Shown here: positions 47,143 through 56,652 of the stretch, piece by piece
Numbering within the stretch: position 1 is the first letter of the stretch
Layout: each line of letters starts with the position of its first letter
Source of the DNA: Exiguobacterium aurantiacum DSM 6208
GTDB taxonomy: Bacteria > Bacillota > Bacilli > Exiguobacteriales > Exiguobacteriaceae
NCBI RefSeq assembly: GCF_000702585.1
Contig: NZ_JNIQ01000001.1
Coordinates: 2,361,001-2,425,000, forward strand
Direction of reading: 5' to 3'
DNA length: 64,000 bases
Program-made: the position numbers and the translations under genes
Notes under the pieces: generated by a model
What the model was told of the DNA's origin: nothing
What the model saw: the letters and a program-made list of their open reading frames with translations, nothing else
Database searches by the model: none

Positions 47143-48450
47143 ATGAGTGATTTATTTCAGCAATCGAATAGCGGTCCGCTCGCCAATCGGATGCGCCCCG
47201 AGACGTTAGACGAAGTCATCGGTCAACGGCACATCATCGGCGAAGGGAAATTGCTTCGTCGCGCCATCGAGGCCGACCGGCTCGGCACGATTATTCTATA
47301 CGGACCACCGGGCACGGGCAAGACAACGCTCGCTCGGGTCATCTCGAACTATACGAAAGCGACGTTCGTCCAGCTGAACGCCGTCACGGCGAAACTCGAC
47401 GAACTGCGCAGCGTCATCCGTGAAGCCGAATCGCGTTACGACTTCGAGAACGAGCGGACCATCCTGTTTCTAGACGAGATCCACCGCTTCAACAAGTTAC
47501 AACAAGACGCCCTGCTGCCCGCACTTGAAGCCGGAAAGCTCATCTTGATCGGGGCGACGACCGAAAACCCAAGTTTCGAAGTGAACGCGGCGTTACTGTC
47601 GCGCGCGACCGTGTTTCGGCTCGAACCGCCAGGATCAGACGAACTTCGCGTCGTCCTAGAACGGGCGCTTACCGACAAAAGAGGGTTCGGCAACTATCCC
47701 GTCCAAATCGACGAAGCGGCTGTTGACCATTATATCAAAATGGCGGACGGTGACTACCGTGTCCTGTTGAACGGACTCGAACTCGCCGTCTTGACGACAC
47801 CCGAAGTCGATGGCGTCATTCACATCACCCTTGAAGTCGCGGAAGAATCGGTGCAACAAAAAGCGATCAAATATGATAAGACGGGTGACCGTCACTATGA
47901 CGTCATCTCGGCGTTCATCAAGTCGATCCGCGGCTCCGACCCGGACGCGGCCTTATATTGGCTTGCCGTCATGATCGAGGCCGGAGAATCTCCACGCTTC
48001 ATCATGCGCCGGCTTTACGTCCATGCGGCCGAAGACATCGGCATGAGCGACCCGAACGCGCTCGTCATCGTCGACGCGGCGGCACGGGCGAGCGAATACA
48101 TCGGTTTCCCTGAGGCGCGCATCCCGATTGCCGAGGCCGTCCTTTACTTGGCGACGGCACCGAAGTCGAACGCGGTCATCACCGCCATCGACAAGGCGTT
48201 GCACCACGTCCGGACAGTGGAAGGCGGACCTGTTCCCATCCATCTCCGTGACGCCCATAGCCCTGGGGCCCGGGAGCTCGGAAACGGCGCCGGCTATAAA
48301 TATCCGCATGACGAGAAGGATGGGTTCGTCCCCCAAAACTATTGGCCGGAGAACTTGGCCCGAAAACGTCCGAAATATTATACGCCGACATCCCGCGGCT
48401 TCGAGCAACAAGTCCAAAAGCGGCTCGACTATTGGGAAAAACGACGCTGA
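47143..48450 (+). CDS. rarA: replication-associated AAA+ ATPase RarA (MgsA)
   Basis: RarA acts at stalled replication forks. The 435-residue protein has Walker [14 protein letters not shown], Walker [12 protein letters not shown], sensor 1 GATTENPSF, and the C-terminal tetramerisation part ending in [18 protein letters not shown]. The ATG follows AAAGG by 12 bases. The stop is inside the terminator stem. Confidence 0.94.
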   Translation: MSDLFQQSNSGPLANRMRPETLDEVIGQRHIIGEGKLLRRAIEADRLGTIILYGPPGTGKTTLARVISNYTKATFVQLNAVTAKLDELRSVIREAESRYDFENERTILFLDEIHRFNKLQQDALLPALEAGKLILIGATTENPSFEVNAALLSRATVFRLEPPGSDELRVVLERALTDKRGFGNYPVQIDEAAVDHYIKMADGDYRVLLNGLELAVLTTPEVDGVIHITLEVAEESVQQKAIKYDKTGDRHYDVISAFIKSIRGSDPDAALYWLAVMIEAGESPRFIMRRLYVHAAEDIGMSDPNALVIVDAAARASEYIGFPEARIPIAEAVLYLATAPKSNAVITAIDKALHHVRTVEGGPVPIHLRDAHSPGARELGNGAGYKYPHDEKDGFVPQNYWPENLARKRPKYYTPTSRGFEQQVQKRLDYWEKRR

Positions 48451-48474
48451 CTCACTCGAGTCGGCGTCGTTTTA
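48441..48474. terminator. bidirectional terminator of rarA and tcdA
   Basis: ACGACGC-T-GACTC and GAGTC-G-GCGTCGT pair around four bases, followed by TTTT. The rarA TGA lies within the first arm. Confidence 0.8.
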
Positions 48475-49242
48475 TCATTTTTGGATGCGGTTGATCTCGA
48501 CACCGGCCGTCTCGAGCATTTCGTTGATGACGTAACCGGCGGCGACGAGGCCCGCGACCGATGGAACGAACGCGTTCGAGCTCGGTGGCATCTTCGCTTT
48601 ACGAATCGGGGCGTCTTTTTTCCCGACGACCTCGTTCACGTCCTCGCGCGTCACAATCGGTGACTCGTCTGAGAACACGACCGGGACCCCTTTATAAATC
48701 TTCTCTTTTCGAAGACGGGTCCGGACCATCTTCGCGATCGGGTCGTATGACGTATCTTTGATGTCGATGACTTGAATGCGTGTCGGGTCCATCTTGTTGG
48801 CCATCCCCATGCTCGAGATGACCGGGATGCCGCGGCGCTTGCACTCGACGATCAAATGGATCTTGTAAATGATCGTGTCCGAAGCATCGATGACGAAATC
48901 GATGTTTTGGGCGAAGAACTCTTCGAACGTTTCTTCTGTATAGAACATCTTCAATTTGACGAGCTCAAGATCCGGGTTGATATCAAGCAGACGCGTCCCC
49001 ATCGCCTCGACTTTCGGTTGCCCGACCGTCGACAGGAGCGCATGGATTTGGCGGTTGACGTTCGTGATGTCGATGTCGTCTTTATCGACAAGGACGATTC
49101 GTCCGACGCCGCTTCGGGCGAGCGCTTCGGCTGCGAACGAACCGACACCGCCGACACCGAGAATGGCGACGGTCTTCCCTTTCAATGTTTCTAAACCTTC
49201 TTGACCGATGGCCAACTCATTTCGTGAAAATTGGTGTAACAT
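48475..49242 (-). CDS. tcdA: tRNA threonylcarbamoyladenosine dehydratase TcdA
   Basis: The E1-like enzyme cyclises t6A37 to ct6A in ANN-decoding tRNAs with ATP. The 255-residue protein has the nucleotide motif GVGGVGSFAAEALARSG, DKDDIDITNVNRQ, and the DASDTIIYK substrate stretch. The start at 49242 follows GGAGG and matches the family (MLHQFSRNELAIG); the frame to 49299 lacks a site. Next to rarA and 6S RNA, as in B. subtilis yrvM. Confidence 0.92.
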   Translation of the reverse strand: MLHQFSRNELAIGQEGLETLKGKTVAILGVGGVGSFAAEALARSGVGRIVLVDKDDIDITNVNRQIHALLSTVGQPKVEAMGTRLLDINPDLELVKLKMFYTEETFEEFFAQNIDFVIDASDTIIYKIHLIVECKRRGIPVISSMGMANKMDPTRIQVIDIKDTSYDPIAKMVRTRLRKEKIYKGVPVVFSDESPIVTREDVNEVVGKKDAPIRKAKMPPSSNAFVPSVAGLVAAGYVINEMLETAGVEINRIQK

Positions 49243-49299
49243 ACTCTTCCTCCACTTTATCTCTATTTCTCGCACTATTTTACTCGGAATTATAATCAA

Positions 49300-49532
49300 A
49301 AAAAAGACGTCTAGCGACGTTTTTACAAATAAAATCGATGGGGCCCGGAGTGCCGTGACGATGCCCTGCTTTTGAACCTGCTTAAGCAGGTGGGTGACCT
49401 AGCGTCCCCTTCACAAGTCCTCCTGCACGTGATGAGGCAGTTGATCTGGATGGCAGTTCGGTCTCCCGTATTCAAAGTGTTGGCTCAAAATAACGAAGGC
49501 GGCTCTCGTACACCTCAGGTATCCCATCTGTT
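49300..49532 (-). ncRNA. ssrS: 6S RNA (BsrA/6S-1 type)
   Basis: 6S RNA mimics an open promoter and binds sigma-A polymerase in stationary phase. Evidence: position between tcdA and the aspS region, where I recall bsrA in B. subtilis; an excellent promoter; a terminator with eight T; length near 230 nt; and a long closing helix. The 5' side GAUGGG-n-CCUGAGGUGU pairs with the 3' side GGCACUCCGGG-n-CCCAUC with one mismatch. The pair CCUGAG...GGCA-C-UC-CGG resembles the E. coli 6S closing stem. A 3' inner hairpin ACCUGC-UUAA-GCAGGU is present. There is no open frame of note. Confidence 0.85.
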
Positions 49533-49538
49533 GACTTA

Positions 49539-49567
49539 ACTATAGCTTGTCTGTAAAAAGAAGTCAA
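49539..49567 (-). promoter_or_regulatory. sigma-A promoter of 6S RNA
   Basis: Read leftwards: TTGACT at 49567-49562, 17 bases, TATAGT at 49544-49539. Confidence 0.85.
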
Positions 49568-49598
49568 TCAGAAACGCTGACTTCTCGTGACAGTTTCG

Positions 49599-50813
49599 TC
49601 ACAACCACGTGTTACGAAACGCACCGGTCGGGTCGTACGTTTCTTGTTGGCGCGTGATGTTAAATCGTCGGTCGCGCGAATCGTTGCCGACGCCGGCTTG
49701 ATACGCCCAATTGCCGTAATTGCTCGCAACGTCGTAGTCGATGAGCATCGATTCAAAATAAGCTGCCCCGAAGCGCCAATCTTGTCCGAGTTCTTTCGCA
49801 AAGTAACTCGCGACGATTTGACGGCCTCGGTTCGACATCCACCCGGTCGCGTTCAGCTCGCGCATGAAGCTGTCGACGAAGTCGACACCCGTCTCCCCTC
49901 GTTGCCATCGGGTGATCACGTCTATATCGGCACGCCACGATTTTTGCTTCGACCGGATGCCTTGGGCCCGGAACAGTCGTTTTCCTTGTTCGAGTGCGAC
50001 CCATTGAAAGAACTCCCGCCAGAGCAGCTCGAAGTAGAGCCAATACGTCGATTCGTTCGCTCCGTGCTTCGCTTCGTGTTGTTCGAGCTCATGCAAGACG
50101 CGACGCGGCGATAACGACCCGTTCGCGAGATAGGCGGACAGTTTCGACGAATCATCGATCCCAAACCCGTTGCGCGTCTCTTTGTATGTCCGGACCGGGC
50201 CGTTTAAATAGTGGGCCAAGCGCTCACGCCCGGCCCGTTCCCCGCCCTGGAACGGGAACGCCGAACGCTCATCCGTCTCCACCGGCTCGATAGCGACCGG
50301 AAACTGAAGCGGCAACGCGACGTCGGCGTGCGCACGTTCAATCAATCGATCCGGGACGGCATCGTGCTCGACCTTTTTTCGAAACTCCGTGAACAAAAAC
50401 GGCATCCGCTCGAACGGGATCTCGTCGCGGCGATACAGCGTGAACCCGTCAAACGCCCGCCACTCACCTCGCCATCCTATCGTGACGTCTCGTTCGAGTC
50501 GACGCTCATCATAGCCGATCGACGATTGAAACAGCAATCGATCATCCCGGTCGAGGACGTCCAGCGGGTGACCGACATGCACGTAGAGCGGGATATCGAA
50601 CGCTTCAAGTGAACCGGCCAGGTCCGAGAGTGATTCATTTAAAAACTGTAGGCGCCGTCGTCCGAGCGGGACAACACCGTACCGGTTTTCAGTTAACTCG
50701 TCGGGGCGGATAAAGTAATGGCCTTCGATCGGGCCACCGTATCGGATCGCCTCTTCAAGCGGCAAGTGATCGTCGACTCGCAAATCGTTCCCATACCAAA
50801 TAATCGTCTTCAT
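49599..50813 (-). CDS. cryptochrome-DASH-like photolyase
   Basis: FAD-dependent blue-light enzyme, probably repairing cyclobutane dimers. The 404-residue protein has an N-terminal Rossmann antenna domain (IIWYGNDLRVDDHLPLEEAI). The C-terminal FAD domain contains FVDSFMRELNATGWMSNRGRQ and MLIDYDVASNYGNWAYQAGVGND, which ends in YDPTGAFRNTWL. The last two stretches follow CRY-DASH rather than class I enzymes. The start at 50813 follows GAGGAGG. Starts an island not found here in B. subtilis. A fit for an organism exposed to light. Confidence 0.88.
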   Translation of the reverse strand: MKTIIWYGNDLRVDDHLPLEEAIRYGGPIEGHYFIRPDELTENRYGVVPLGRRRLQFLNESLSDLAGSLEAFDIPLYVHVGHPLDVLDRDDRLLFQSSIGYDERRLERDVTIGWRGEWRAFDGFTLYRRDEIPFERMPFLFTEFRKKVEHDAVPDRLIERAHADVALPLQFPVAIEPVETDERSAFPFQGGERAGRERLAHYLNGPVRTYKETRNGFGIDDSSKLSAYLANGSLSPRRVLHELEQHEAKHGANESTYWLYFELLWREFFQWVALEQGKRLFRAQGIRSKQKSWRADIDVITRWQRGETGVDFVDSFMRELNATGWMSNRGRQIVASYFAKELGQDWRFGAAYFESMLIDYDVASNYGNWAYQAGVGNDSRDRRFNITRQQETYDPTGAFRNTWL

Positions 50814-50940
50814 CGCTACACCTCCTCTTTCATTATGACGTCTCACGACGAGGACGGAACGGTCCAACCTGCAACGAATATGTTTTCATTTCCGCAACTC
50901 GTGGAATATATGTCTTTAGAAGAGAAAGGGGTGCTACACT

Positions 50941-51057
50941 ATGGCTAGAAAAGGTAAATTCGGTACGTTGATCAAAGTCGCGACGGCGGTCGCTCCGTTC
51001 GTCTACGATTACTATAAAAAGAACAAAGCAAAAAAATCATCAGCTCCTAAGAAATAA
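50941..51057 (+). CDS. very small basic protein, 38 residues
   Basis: I do not recognise it. The frame is MARKGKFGTLIKVATAVAPF, then VYDYYKKNKAKKSSAPKK. A basic N-terminus, one helix of about 18 mostly apolar residues ending in two tyrosines, and a Lys-rich tail suggest a membrane-edge or nucleic-acid-binding peptide. It has a fair ribosome site (GAAAGGGG) and a strong terminator six bases past the stop, so it is likely a real gene. Confidence 0.65.
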   Translation: MARKGKFGTLIKVATAVAPFVYDYYKKNKAKKSSAPKK

Positions 51058-51062
51058 TCACG

Positions 51063-51094
51063 AACGCTTCAGACGATGTCTGAGGCGTTTTTTT
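51063..51094 (+). terminator. terminator of the 38-residue gene
   Basis: AACGCTTCAGAC and GTCTGAGGCGTT pair around GAT, then seven T. Confidence 0.9.
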
Positions 51095-51155
51095 CTTGCC
51101 GCAAACTCGATTGTGATATGATGATGGAACATTTTAGGGAAACGAGGCGACAAAC

Positions 51156-51803
51156 ATGCAAGCGGTATGGGTACAATCTTTACGCATCACGTTGAAGTGG
51201 ATAATGTTCATGGGCGGCTTGTTCCTCCTCGCCCTAGGCTCATCGATGATGATCACGGCCGACCTTGGCGTCTCAACGTGGGACGTCCTTCATCTCGGCC
51301 TTGCCCGCCATACCCCGATTTCGGTCGGGACGATCATTCTGCTCGTCGGGCTGTTGCTCGTGCTGGTCAAGTACATACTCGACCGCATCCGCCCCCAGTT
51401 CGGGACGCTCGTCAACGCCATCTTTGTCGGGGTGTTCATGAACCTCATCCTCGACCATCACTGGCTGCCTCGGCTTGAGGGCATCGCCTTGAACGTCGGG
51501 TGGCTCGTCCTCGGCATCTTCGTTATCGGGATGGGAGCCGGCTTATATGTCGCCATCGGGTATGGGGCCGGTCCGCGCGACGGGTTGACGCTCGCGTTGG
51601 CCGATCGTTTCAACACGTCGGTGCGCATGATGCGAACGTGGATGGAACTGACGGCTTGCCTCATCGGTTGGGTGCTCGGCGGTCCGGTCTTCTTCGGGAC
51701 GGTGCTGTCGATCTTCTTGATCGGTCCGTTCTTCCAGTTTTGGCTTGAACAGTTCCGGCGCCTCGTCTCGGTCATCGACCGGACGAAAGTCGACCCGGCA
51801 TGA
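51156..51803 (+). CDS. YczE/YyaS/YitT-type membrane protein
   Basis: The 215-residue integral membrane protein has five or six helices. The stretch ADLGVSTWDVLHLGLA and the motif GYGAGPRDGLTLAL are the family marks (YczE type). YczE is needed for antibiotic production in some bacilli, but the molecular function is unknown. Single gene with a terminator shared with the convergent oxidoreductase. Confidence 0.82.
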   Translation: MQAVWVQSLRITLKWIMFMGGLFLLALGSSMMITADLGVSTWDVLHLGLARHTPISVGTIILLVGLLLVLVKYILDRIRPQFGTLVNAIFVGVFMNLILDHHWLPRLEGIALNVGWLVLGIFVIGMGAGLYVAIGYGAGPRDGLTLALADRFNTSVRMMRTWMELTACLIGWVLGGPVFFGTVLSIFLIGPFFQFWLEQFRRLVSVIDRTKVDPA

Positions 51804-51847
51804 AAAAGAGAGGAAATCGGACGTCTACGTCCGGTCTCCTCTCTTTT
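51803..51847. terminator. bidirectional terminator
   Basis: AAAAGAGAGGA and TCCTCTCTTTT outer arms with an inner GGACGT/ACGTCC stem. Confidence 0.8.
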
Positions 51848-51850
51848 CTG

Positions 51851-52889
51851 TTATGGGATGAGGACGATTTTCCCGAACTTGCCCCGTTGTTTGAAATACG
51901 TCTGGGCGTCTCGCGCCTCATCAAGCGAGAACGTCCGGTCGACGACCGGTTTCATCTGACCTGATTTGATCGCCTCGAGCATCGCCTGAAACTCGGCCCG
52001 TGTCCCGAGCACCGATCCGTACATCGTGATGTGCTTCAAGTAGAGCGTCCGGAAATCAAGGTGCGTCTGTTGTCCACCGGCCGACCCGGATATACAGAAC
52101 TTCCCGCCGTTCTTCAACACATCGAGCGCCGTCTTGAACAACGCGTCACCGACGACGTCGAGCACCGCATCGACCGGCCCCCCCGTTCGCTTCGAGAATA
52201 TCATCGGCGAGTGTATCGGAACGATAGGAAAAGACACGGCTCGCGCCGAGTGCCTTCAACTTGTCCGCATCTTTTAAATCCCCGACGATGGCGAACACGT
52301 TCGCGCCGTGGACGTTCGCCGCGATTTGGACGTTGAACGGCCCGACGCCGCCGCTCGCACCCGTGACGACGATCGTCTGTCCGGACTGAATCTCAATCTG
52401 TTCATTCATATGCCACGCCGTCAACCCGCTCACCGTGAACGCGGCACTGTCGACGAAACTGTCGAGCGGCATGTCGTAGCAGAAATCTGCCGGCCAGGCG
52501 ACATACTCGGCGTAACCGCCGTCATACTCGGAACCGATGAACGACATATCACCTGCGATATGTTCTTCTCCGTCCGCCCCGCTCGACGTGAACGGGAATA
52601 AAATGACACGGCGCCCGATCATCGTTTCTTTCACGCCATTGCCGACACTCACGATCTCGCCCGTGACATCTGAACCGGGCACGCGCGGGAACTGGACACC
52701 TTCCGGACGCCAGCCGGACTCTTTATCCTTCCCGTACGCCCCTTCCCTCATCCAAATCTCGGTATTGTTGATGCCGCATGCTTTGACGCGTACGAGCACT
52801 TCTCCTTGTTTCGGTTCCGGGACCGGGATGTCGACGACTTGTAGTTGGTCGACGTCGCCATAACCGATGACTTGCACTGCTTTCATCAT
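51851..52889 (-). pseudogene. zinc-less quinone oxidoreductase family gene, frameshifted
   Basis: Medium-chain dehydrogenase of the quinone-oxidoreductase type. The first part (52889 down to about 52178) encodes the GroES-like domain and the nucleotide motif VTGASGGVGPFNVQIA. The second part, in another frame, continues GGPVDAVLDVVGDALFKTAL and ends FGKIVLIP. The frames meet at seven C on the + strand (52178-52184). With six, the text reads ANGGPVDAVLDV and the protein is whole at about 345 residues. It is therefore a one-base insertion, which may be a real mutation, a phase-variable tract or a sequencing error. Ribosome site GGAGG is intact. Confidence 0.85.
52178..52184. repeat. C7 tract at the oxidoreductase frameshift
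   Basis: Seven C on the + strand. Removing one joins the two halves of the gene in one frame. Confidence 0.85.
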
Positions 52890-52974
52890 CTATTTCCTCC
52901 TCGTCACAATCGTTTCCTTGTCTATAACCATCTAACGCGCGACAGCCACCAAAAAGTCTGGTGGCTGTCCGATA

Positions 52975-54688
52975 TTACAATTGCTGACGGCGAAGCAGGC
53001 CTGCGAAGACGCCGCCTTGATTGCTCAATTCATCATGCGTCCCGTCTTCGACGATCCCGTCGGCGGTGACGACGAGGATACGGTCGGCATTCTTCACGGT
53101 CGCCAACCGATGGGCGATGATGAGCGTCGTCCGATCGGCCGCGAGTTCATTGAGCGATTCTTGAATGATCGCTTCCGTCTCCGTGTCGAGCGCGGACGTC
53201 GCTTCATCCAAAATCAAGATCGGCGGGTTCTTCAAGAACATGCGAGCGATGGCGATGCGCTGCTTCTGTCCGCCCGACAGTTTCAAGCCCCGCTCCCCGA
53301 TTTGCGTCTCGAGGCCATACTGCAACTCCTCGACGAGCGAGTTCAAGTGCGCCTTCTCGACCGCATGCATGATCTCTGCATCCGTCGCGTCAAGTTTACC
53401 GTAGGCGATATTCTCCCGGAGCGTCCCGGCGAACAAGAACACGTCTTGTTGCACGATCCCGATTTGACGACGGAGGCTCTCTTTCGTCATGTCACGGATG
53501 TCCATGCCGTCAATCGTGATGGCCCCACCCGTCACGTCATAGAAACGCGGGATGAGCGAACAGATCGTCGTCTTCCCGGCCCCGCTCGTACCGACGAGCG
53601 CGACCGTCGTCCCCGACTCGATGTCGAGGTCGATATTCGTCAACACTTGGCGGTAGTCCGAGTAACCGAACGACACGTCGTGGAAAGCGATGTTCCCCTT
53701 CAACGTCTTCACGTCGACCGCGTCCGGACGGTTCTCGATGTCCGGCGCCTCATCTAGCAGTTGCGTGAATCGTTTAAATCCGGCCATCCCTTTCGGATAC
53801 ATCTCGAGGAGCGCCGTGATCTTCTCGATCGGTTTGATGAGCAAGTTCATGTAGAGGATGAACCCGACGAGCTGCCCGTAAGACAGTTGACCTTGATACG
53901 TCAAGTACGCCCCGTAGACGAGGACGAGTAACGTCATGAGCCGCGTCGTGATGTAAATACCGGCGAGCGACTTACTCATGACCCGGTACGCCTCAATTTT
54001 CGAGCCGCGGTAGAAGTTGTTGTCTTGTTGGAACCGGTTGATCTCGAACGTCTCGTTTGTGAACGATTGGACGACGCGTGCGCCCGAGACACTATCCTCG
54101 ACGCGGGCGTTCACTTCGCCGATGTTCGTATACATCTTCTGCCACGCCTTATTCATGTTCTTGTTGGCGTACGTGATCATGATGACGAGGAACGGAACGG
54201 CGACGACCGTGACGAGTGCGAGCTGCGGATCAATCGAGAACATAATCCCGAATGCGCCGAGGAGCGTCATGATGGCGATGAAGAAGTCTTCAGGTCCATG
54301 GTGCGCCACTTCGCCGATATCGAACAAGTCGTTCGTCACCCGGCTCATCAAATGGCCGGTCTTATGGTTATCGAAGAAACGGAACGACTGTTTATGGATG
54401 TGGGTGAACAGCTCTTCGCGCATATCGGTCTCGATATTGATTCCGAGCTTGTGCCCCCAATAGTTGACGACGTACTGCATCATCATGGCGAGTATGTAAA
54501 GGATGAGCAAGCCGATGCTGATGATGATAATCCAGTTCCATTCCCCTCCTGGCAACAAATCGTCGATGAACCATTGGACGGCGAGCGGAAAGCCGAGCTC
54601 GAGCAGCCCAACGAGGATGGCGAACGAGAAATCGAGGATGAATAACTTCTTATGTGGACGGTAATAACTAAAAAAAACGTGAGATCAT
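52975..54688 (-). pseudogene. ABC exporter (ATPase fused to permease), early frameshift
   Basis: Multidrug-type half-transporter with a membrane domain of six helices and a C-terminal ATPase. The ATPase shows Walker A GTSGAGKTT, signature LSGGQKQRIAIAR and Walker B ILILDEATSALD. The natural N-terminus, MISRFFSYYRPHKKLFILDF, is encoded from the ATG at 54688 behind a good AGAAGGGGG site. The reading frame is broken at eight A on the + strand (54670-54677), where the sixth codon is followed by TAG. With seven A the frame runs unbroken to 52975, giving about 570 residues. As given, only an internal start (TTG at 54558) opens the rest. Confidence 0.85.
54670..54677. repeat. A8 tract at the ABC transporter frameshift
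   Basis: Eight A on the + strand (T8 in the mRNA sense). One base fewer restores the gene. Confidence 0.85.
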
Positions 54689-54807
54689 GTCGTTTCCCCC
54701 TTCTAAACAAATAGTTTACGCCTTTTTGCAGGAAGTGGAAAATGGGAAGCACGTTTTTTTCAATCTTTTTTCAGGCAAGGTATAATAGAAGTAAGGAGTT
54801 GATTCAA

Positions 54808-55158
54808 ATGAACGTACAAATTACAGAGCATGCCCAAGAGCGGATTAGCGCTCTAAAAGGCGATCGTAAGGGACAGATGCACTTGTTTTATGAGACGGAA
54901 GGTTGTGGCTGTGGCAATAGCGGCATCTTCGAGATTCGCTACGTGACCGAGACGACGCCGGAAGACGTCGAGATCGACTCGAACGTCGGCCCGATCCTCA
55001 TCAAGAACTGGACGAAGATCTTCCTCGACGAAGACATGATCATCGACTATCGTGACGACAAACGGACGCTCGTCTTGAAGAGCAACGGCCAAGTGTTCAA
55101 CTCGAATTTGCTCGTGACCGACGGGACCGGTTGCCAGTTGAACGTCCCGAGCCGATGA
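54808..55158 (+). CDS. YqkB-like HesB/IscA-type protein
   Basis: The 116-residue protein of the iron-sulfur cluster biosynthesis (HesB/YqkB) group begins MNVQITEHAQERISAL and has a CGCG motif (ETEGCGCGNSG) plus one C-terminal cysteine (GTGCQLN). It may carry iron or clusters; its target is unknown. The start at 54808 follows AAGGAG by eight bases. TATAAT at 54781-54786 is a probable -10. Its stop overlaps the next start as ATGA. Confidence 0.8.
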   Translation: MNVQITEHAQERISALKGDRKGQMHLFYETEGCGCGNSGIFEIRYVTETTPEDVEIDSNVGPILIKNWTKIFLDEDMIIDYRDDKRTLVLKSNGQVFNSNLLVTDGTGCQLNVPSR

Positions 55159-55346
55159 AGCAGACGCTTGTCAAACACCCGAAGTTGATTCTTTTGTTTG
55201 CGCTCAGCTTCGGGCTCGGTTTGTTCGGTATCTACCTTGCCTTCATGGACTCTGTCTATACGATGACGGCCGTGATCGCCTCGCTGTTCGCGTTCGGGTT
55301 CGCGCTTCAGCAGACGGCGAAGAAGATGAGTGACCAAGAGGAGTAG
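55155..55346 (+). CDS. small membrane protein, 63 residues
   Basis: Starts MKQTLVKHPKLILLFALSFG, followed by a second helix (MTAVIASLFAFGFAL) and a charged tail. Two membrane segments, no known family. The ATG overlaps the upstream stop (ATGA), so it is translationally coupled to the YqkB-like gene. Confidence 0.65.
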   Translation: MKQTLVKHPKLILLFALSFGLGLFGIYLAFMDSVYTMTAVIASLFAFGFALQQTAKKMSDQEE

Positions 55347-55360
55347 AAGAAAAAAGCAGA

Positions 55361-55397
55361 AAGACGCCACTCCTAAAAAGCGGAGTGACGTCTTTTA
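55361..55397. terminator. terminator between the small membrane gene and the lipoprotein gene
   Basis: AAAGACG-C-CACTCC and GGAGTG-A-CGTCTTT arms with a loop of about eight bases, ending in TTTT; works both ways. Confidence 0.75.
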
Positions 55398-55402
55398 ACG
55401 TT

Positions 55403-56548
55403 TCAATCGACTTGAATCGTATTAAACGTAATCAACCCATCCTCTGTGAGCACACCATAGGCCACACACCCGTCGATGTAAATCGGTTTCGACGTCGTCC
55501 CGCCCGTGTTCGGTAACGTCGCTACGCTTTCTTGACTCAAGTCTGCAATCAACAACCGATTCATCCCTTCCCGGAAAAGGATCCGATCGTCGTCTAGGAA
55601 ACGAAACGCATCAAACGATATCTTTGTCTGTGATCCTCTATATTCAAACGTTTGGGAAGAGGATTTCGAGACAAACTCCGCTCGACCTTCTTTGCCGAGC
55701 GCGACATAGTCAGTCCCCATCCCAAAATCAATCAATGCGCCCATCTCTTCGTCAAACGAACCATCGGCTGAAACAAGCCTCGTCGTTTTGTCCCCATGAT
55801 CAAATAGGCTTTGATGGACAATTCCGCCGTTCATACCGCCACGGTAGTCGAATGCGTACTCACCGTCCCGTTTCTCTCCTTCTTGGAGCGTGTACGTCCG
55901 TAACGTTTCAACCGACCCTTCCGTCGGCGAATAATGCACCAAACTTGATGTCGTCACCGCCTCTGACGCCACATAGTCGACCCACATAAAGCTGTCTTCT
56001 GAAGTGACCACATGCGGAAGGGACGTCTGAAACGCGCTGACGCCTTCGTCAAGTTCAGTCGGCTTCGTTTCACTCATCTTCATCCGAAAGATCGTCCAGG
56101 CAAAAGCTTCACCCTCAACCATGTCGTACTCGAGCCAAACCAACTCGTCATCGATGCCGACGAGATTGCCAATCGTTTTGGACGTTTTGTAAATCGATTG
56201 GTTCGATGCTTGTTCCGTGTCATAGACGAACACTTCATGCGTCGCCTCACCCGTCGTATACGTATAGACGATCCGCGTGTCGACGAGATGCTCCGGTGCG
56301 ATCATCGGTGTTTGATCAGCGAAGAATAGCGACAGGTCATACGTCGTCATTTCCCCGACTGACTCGATTTCCCCGGCACTAGACAACGAAATCGTGTCGT
56401 CATGTTCTTGAACTGATTTTGTCACCGTCTCATCAATGGATTTCTCGATTTGTGGTGTTGCTTTCGATTCCGCGAAGCAACCGGACAAAGCGACCGACAC
56501 GGCCATCGTGAGTCCGACCCATATCATGCTTTTGTTTCGTTTCATCAT
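55403..56548 (-). CDS. hypothetical lipoprotein
   Basis: A 381-residue protein with signal peptide MKRNKSMIWVGLTMAVSVAL and lipobox ALSGC. The mature part is rich in beta strands and acidic residues, with many short Tyr/Trp/Val strands that suggest a propeller-like fold, though no repeat is firm. No family recognised. It sits alone between the small membrane gene and aspS. Confidence 0.65.
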   Translation of the reverse strand: MMKRNKSMIWVGLTMAVSVALSGCFAESKATPQIEKSIDETVTKSVQEHDDTISLSSAGEIESVGEMTTYDLSLFFADQTPMIAPEHLVDTRIVYTYTTGEATHEVFVYDTEQASNQSIYKTSKTIGNLVGIDDELVWLEYDMVEGEAFAWTIFRMKMSETKPTELDEGVSAFQTSLPHVVTSEDSFMWVDYVASEAVTTSSLVHYSPTEGSVETLRTYTLQEGEKRDGEYAFDYRGGMNGGIVHQSLFDHGDKTTRLVSADGSFDEEMGALIDFGMGTDYVALGKEGRAEFVSKSSSQTFEYRGSQTKISFDAFRFLDDDRILFREGMNRLLIADLSQESVATLPNTGGTTSKPIYIDGCVAYGVLTEDGLITFNTIQVD

Positions 56549-56612
56549 TATCCCCTACTCTACATACAATTTATTCCATAATCATAACATCATTTCCCTT
56601 CTTTAGAAATAT

Positions 56613-56638
56613 AAAAAAGACCCGCCAATTGACGGGTC
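56613..56638 (-). terminator. terminator of hisS-aspS
   Basis: GACCCG and CGGGTC arms with an inner CAATTG, then six T leftwards. Confidence 0.85.
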
Positions 56639-56652
56639 CTTGTAACGAACAC

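Noticed and set aside
50718-50948. 76-codon frame overlapping the photolyase start and the 38-residue gene
   Set aside because: It begins inside the photolyase on the other strand and has no ribosome site; the 38-residue frame explains the end.
49600-56548. Genomic island as prophage or defence locus
   Set aside because: No integrase, tRNA site, direct repeats, or phage or defence gene; the content is ordinary metabolic and membrane genes.
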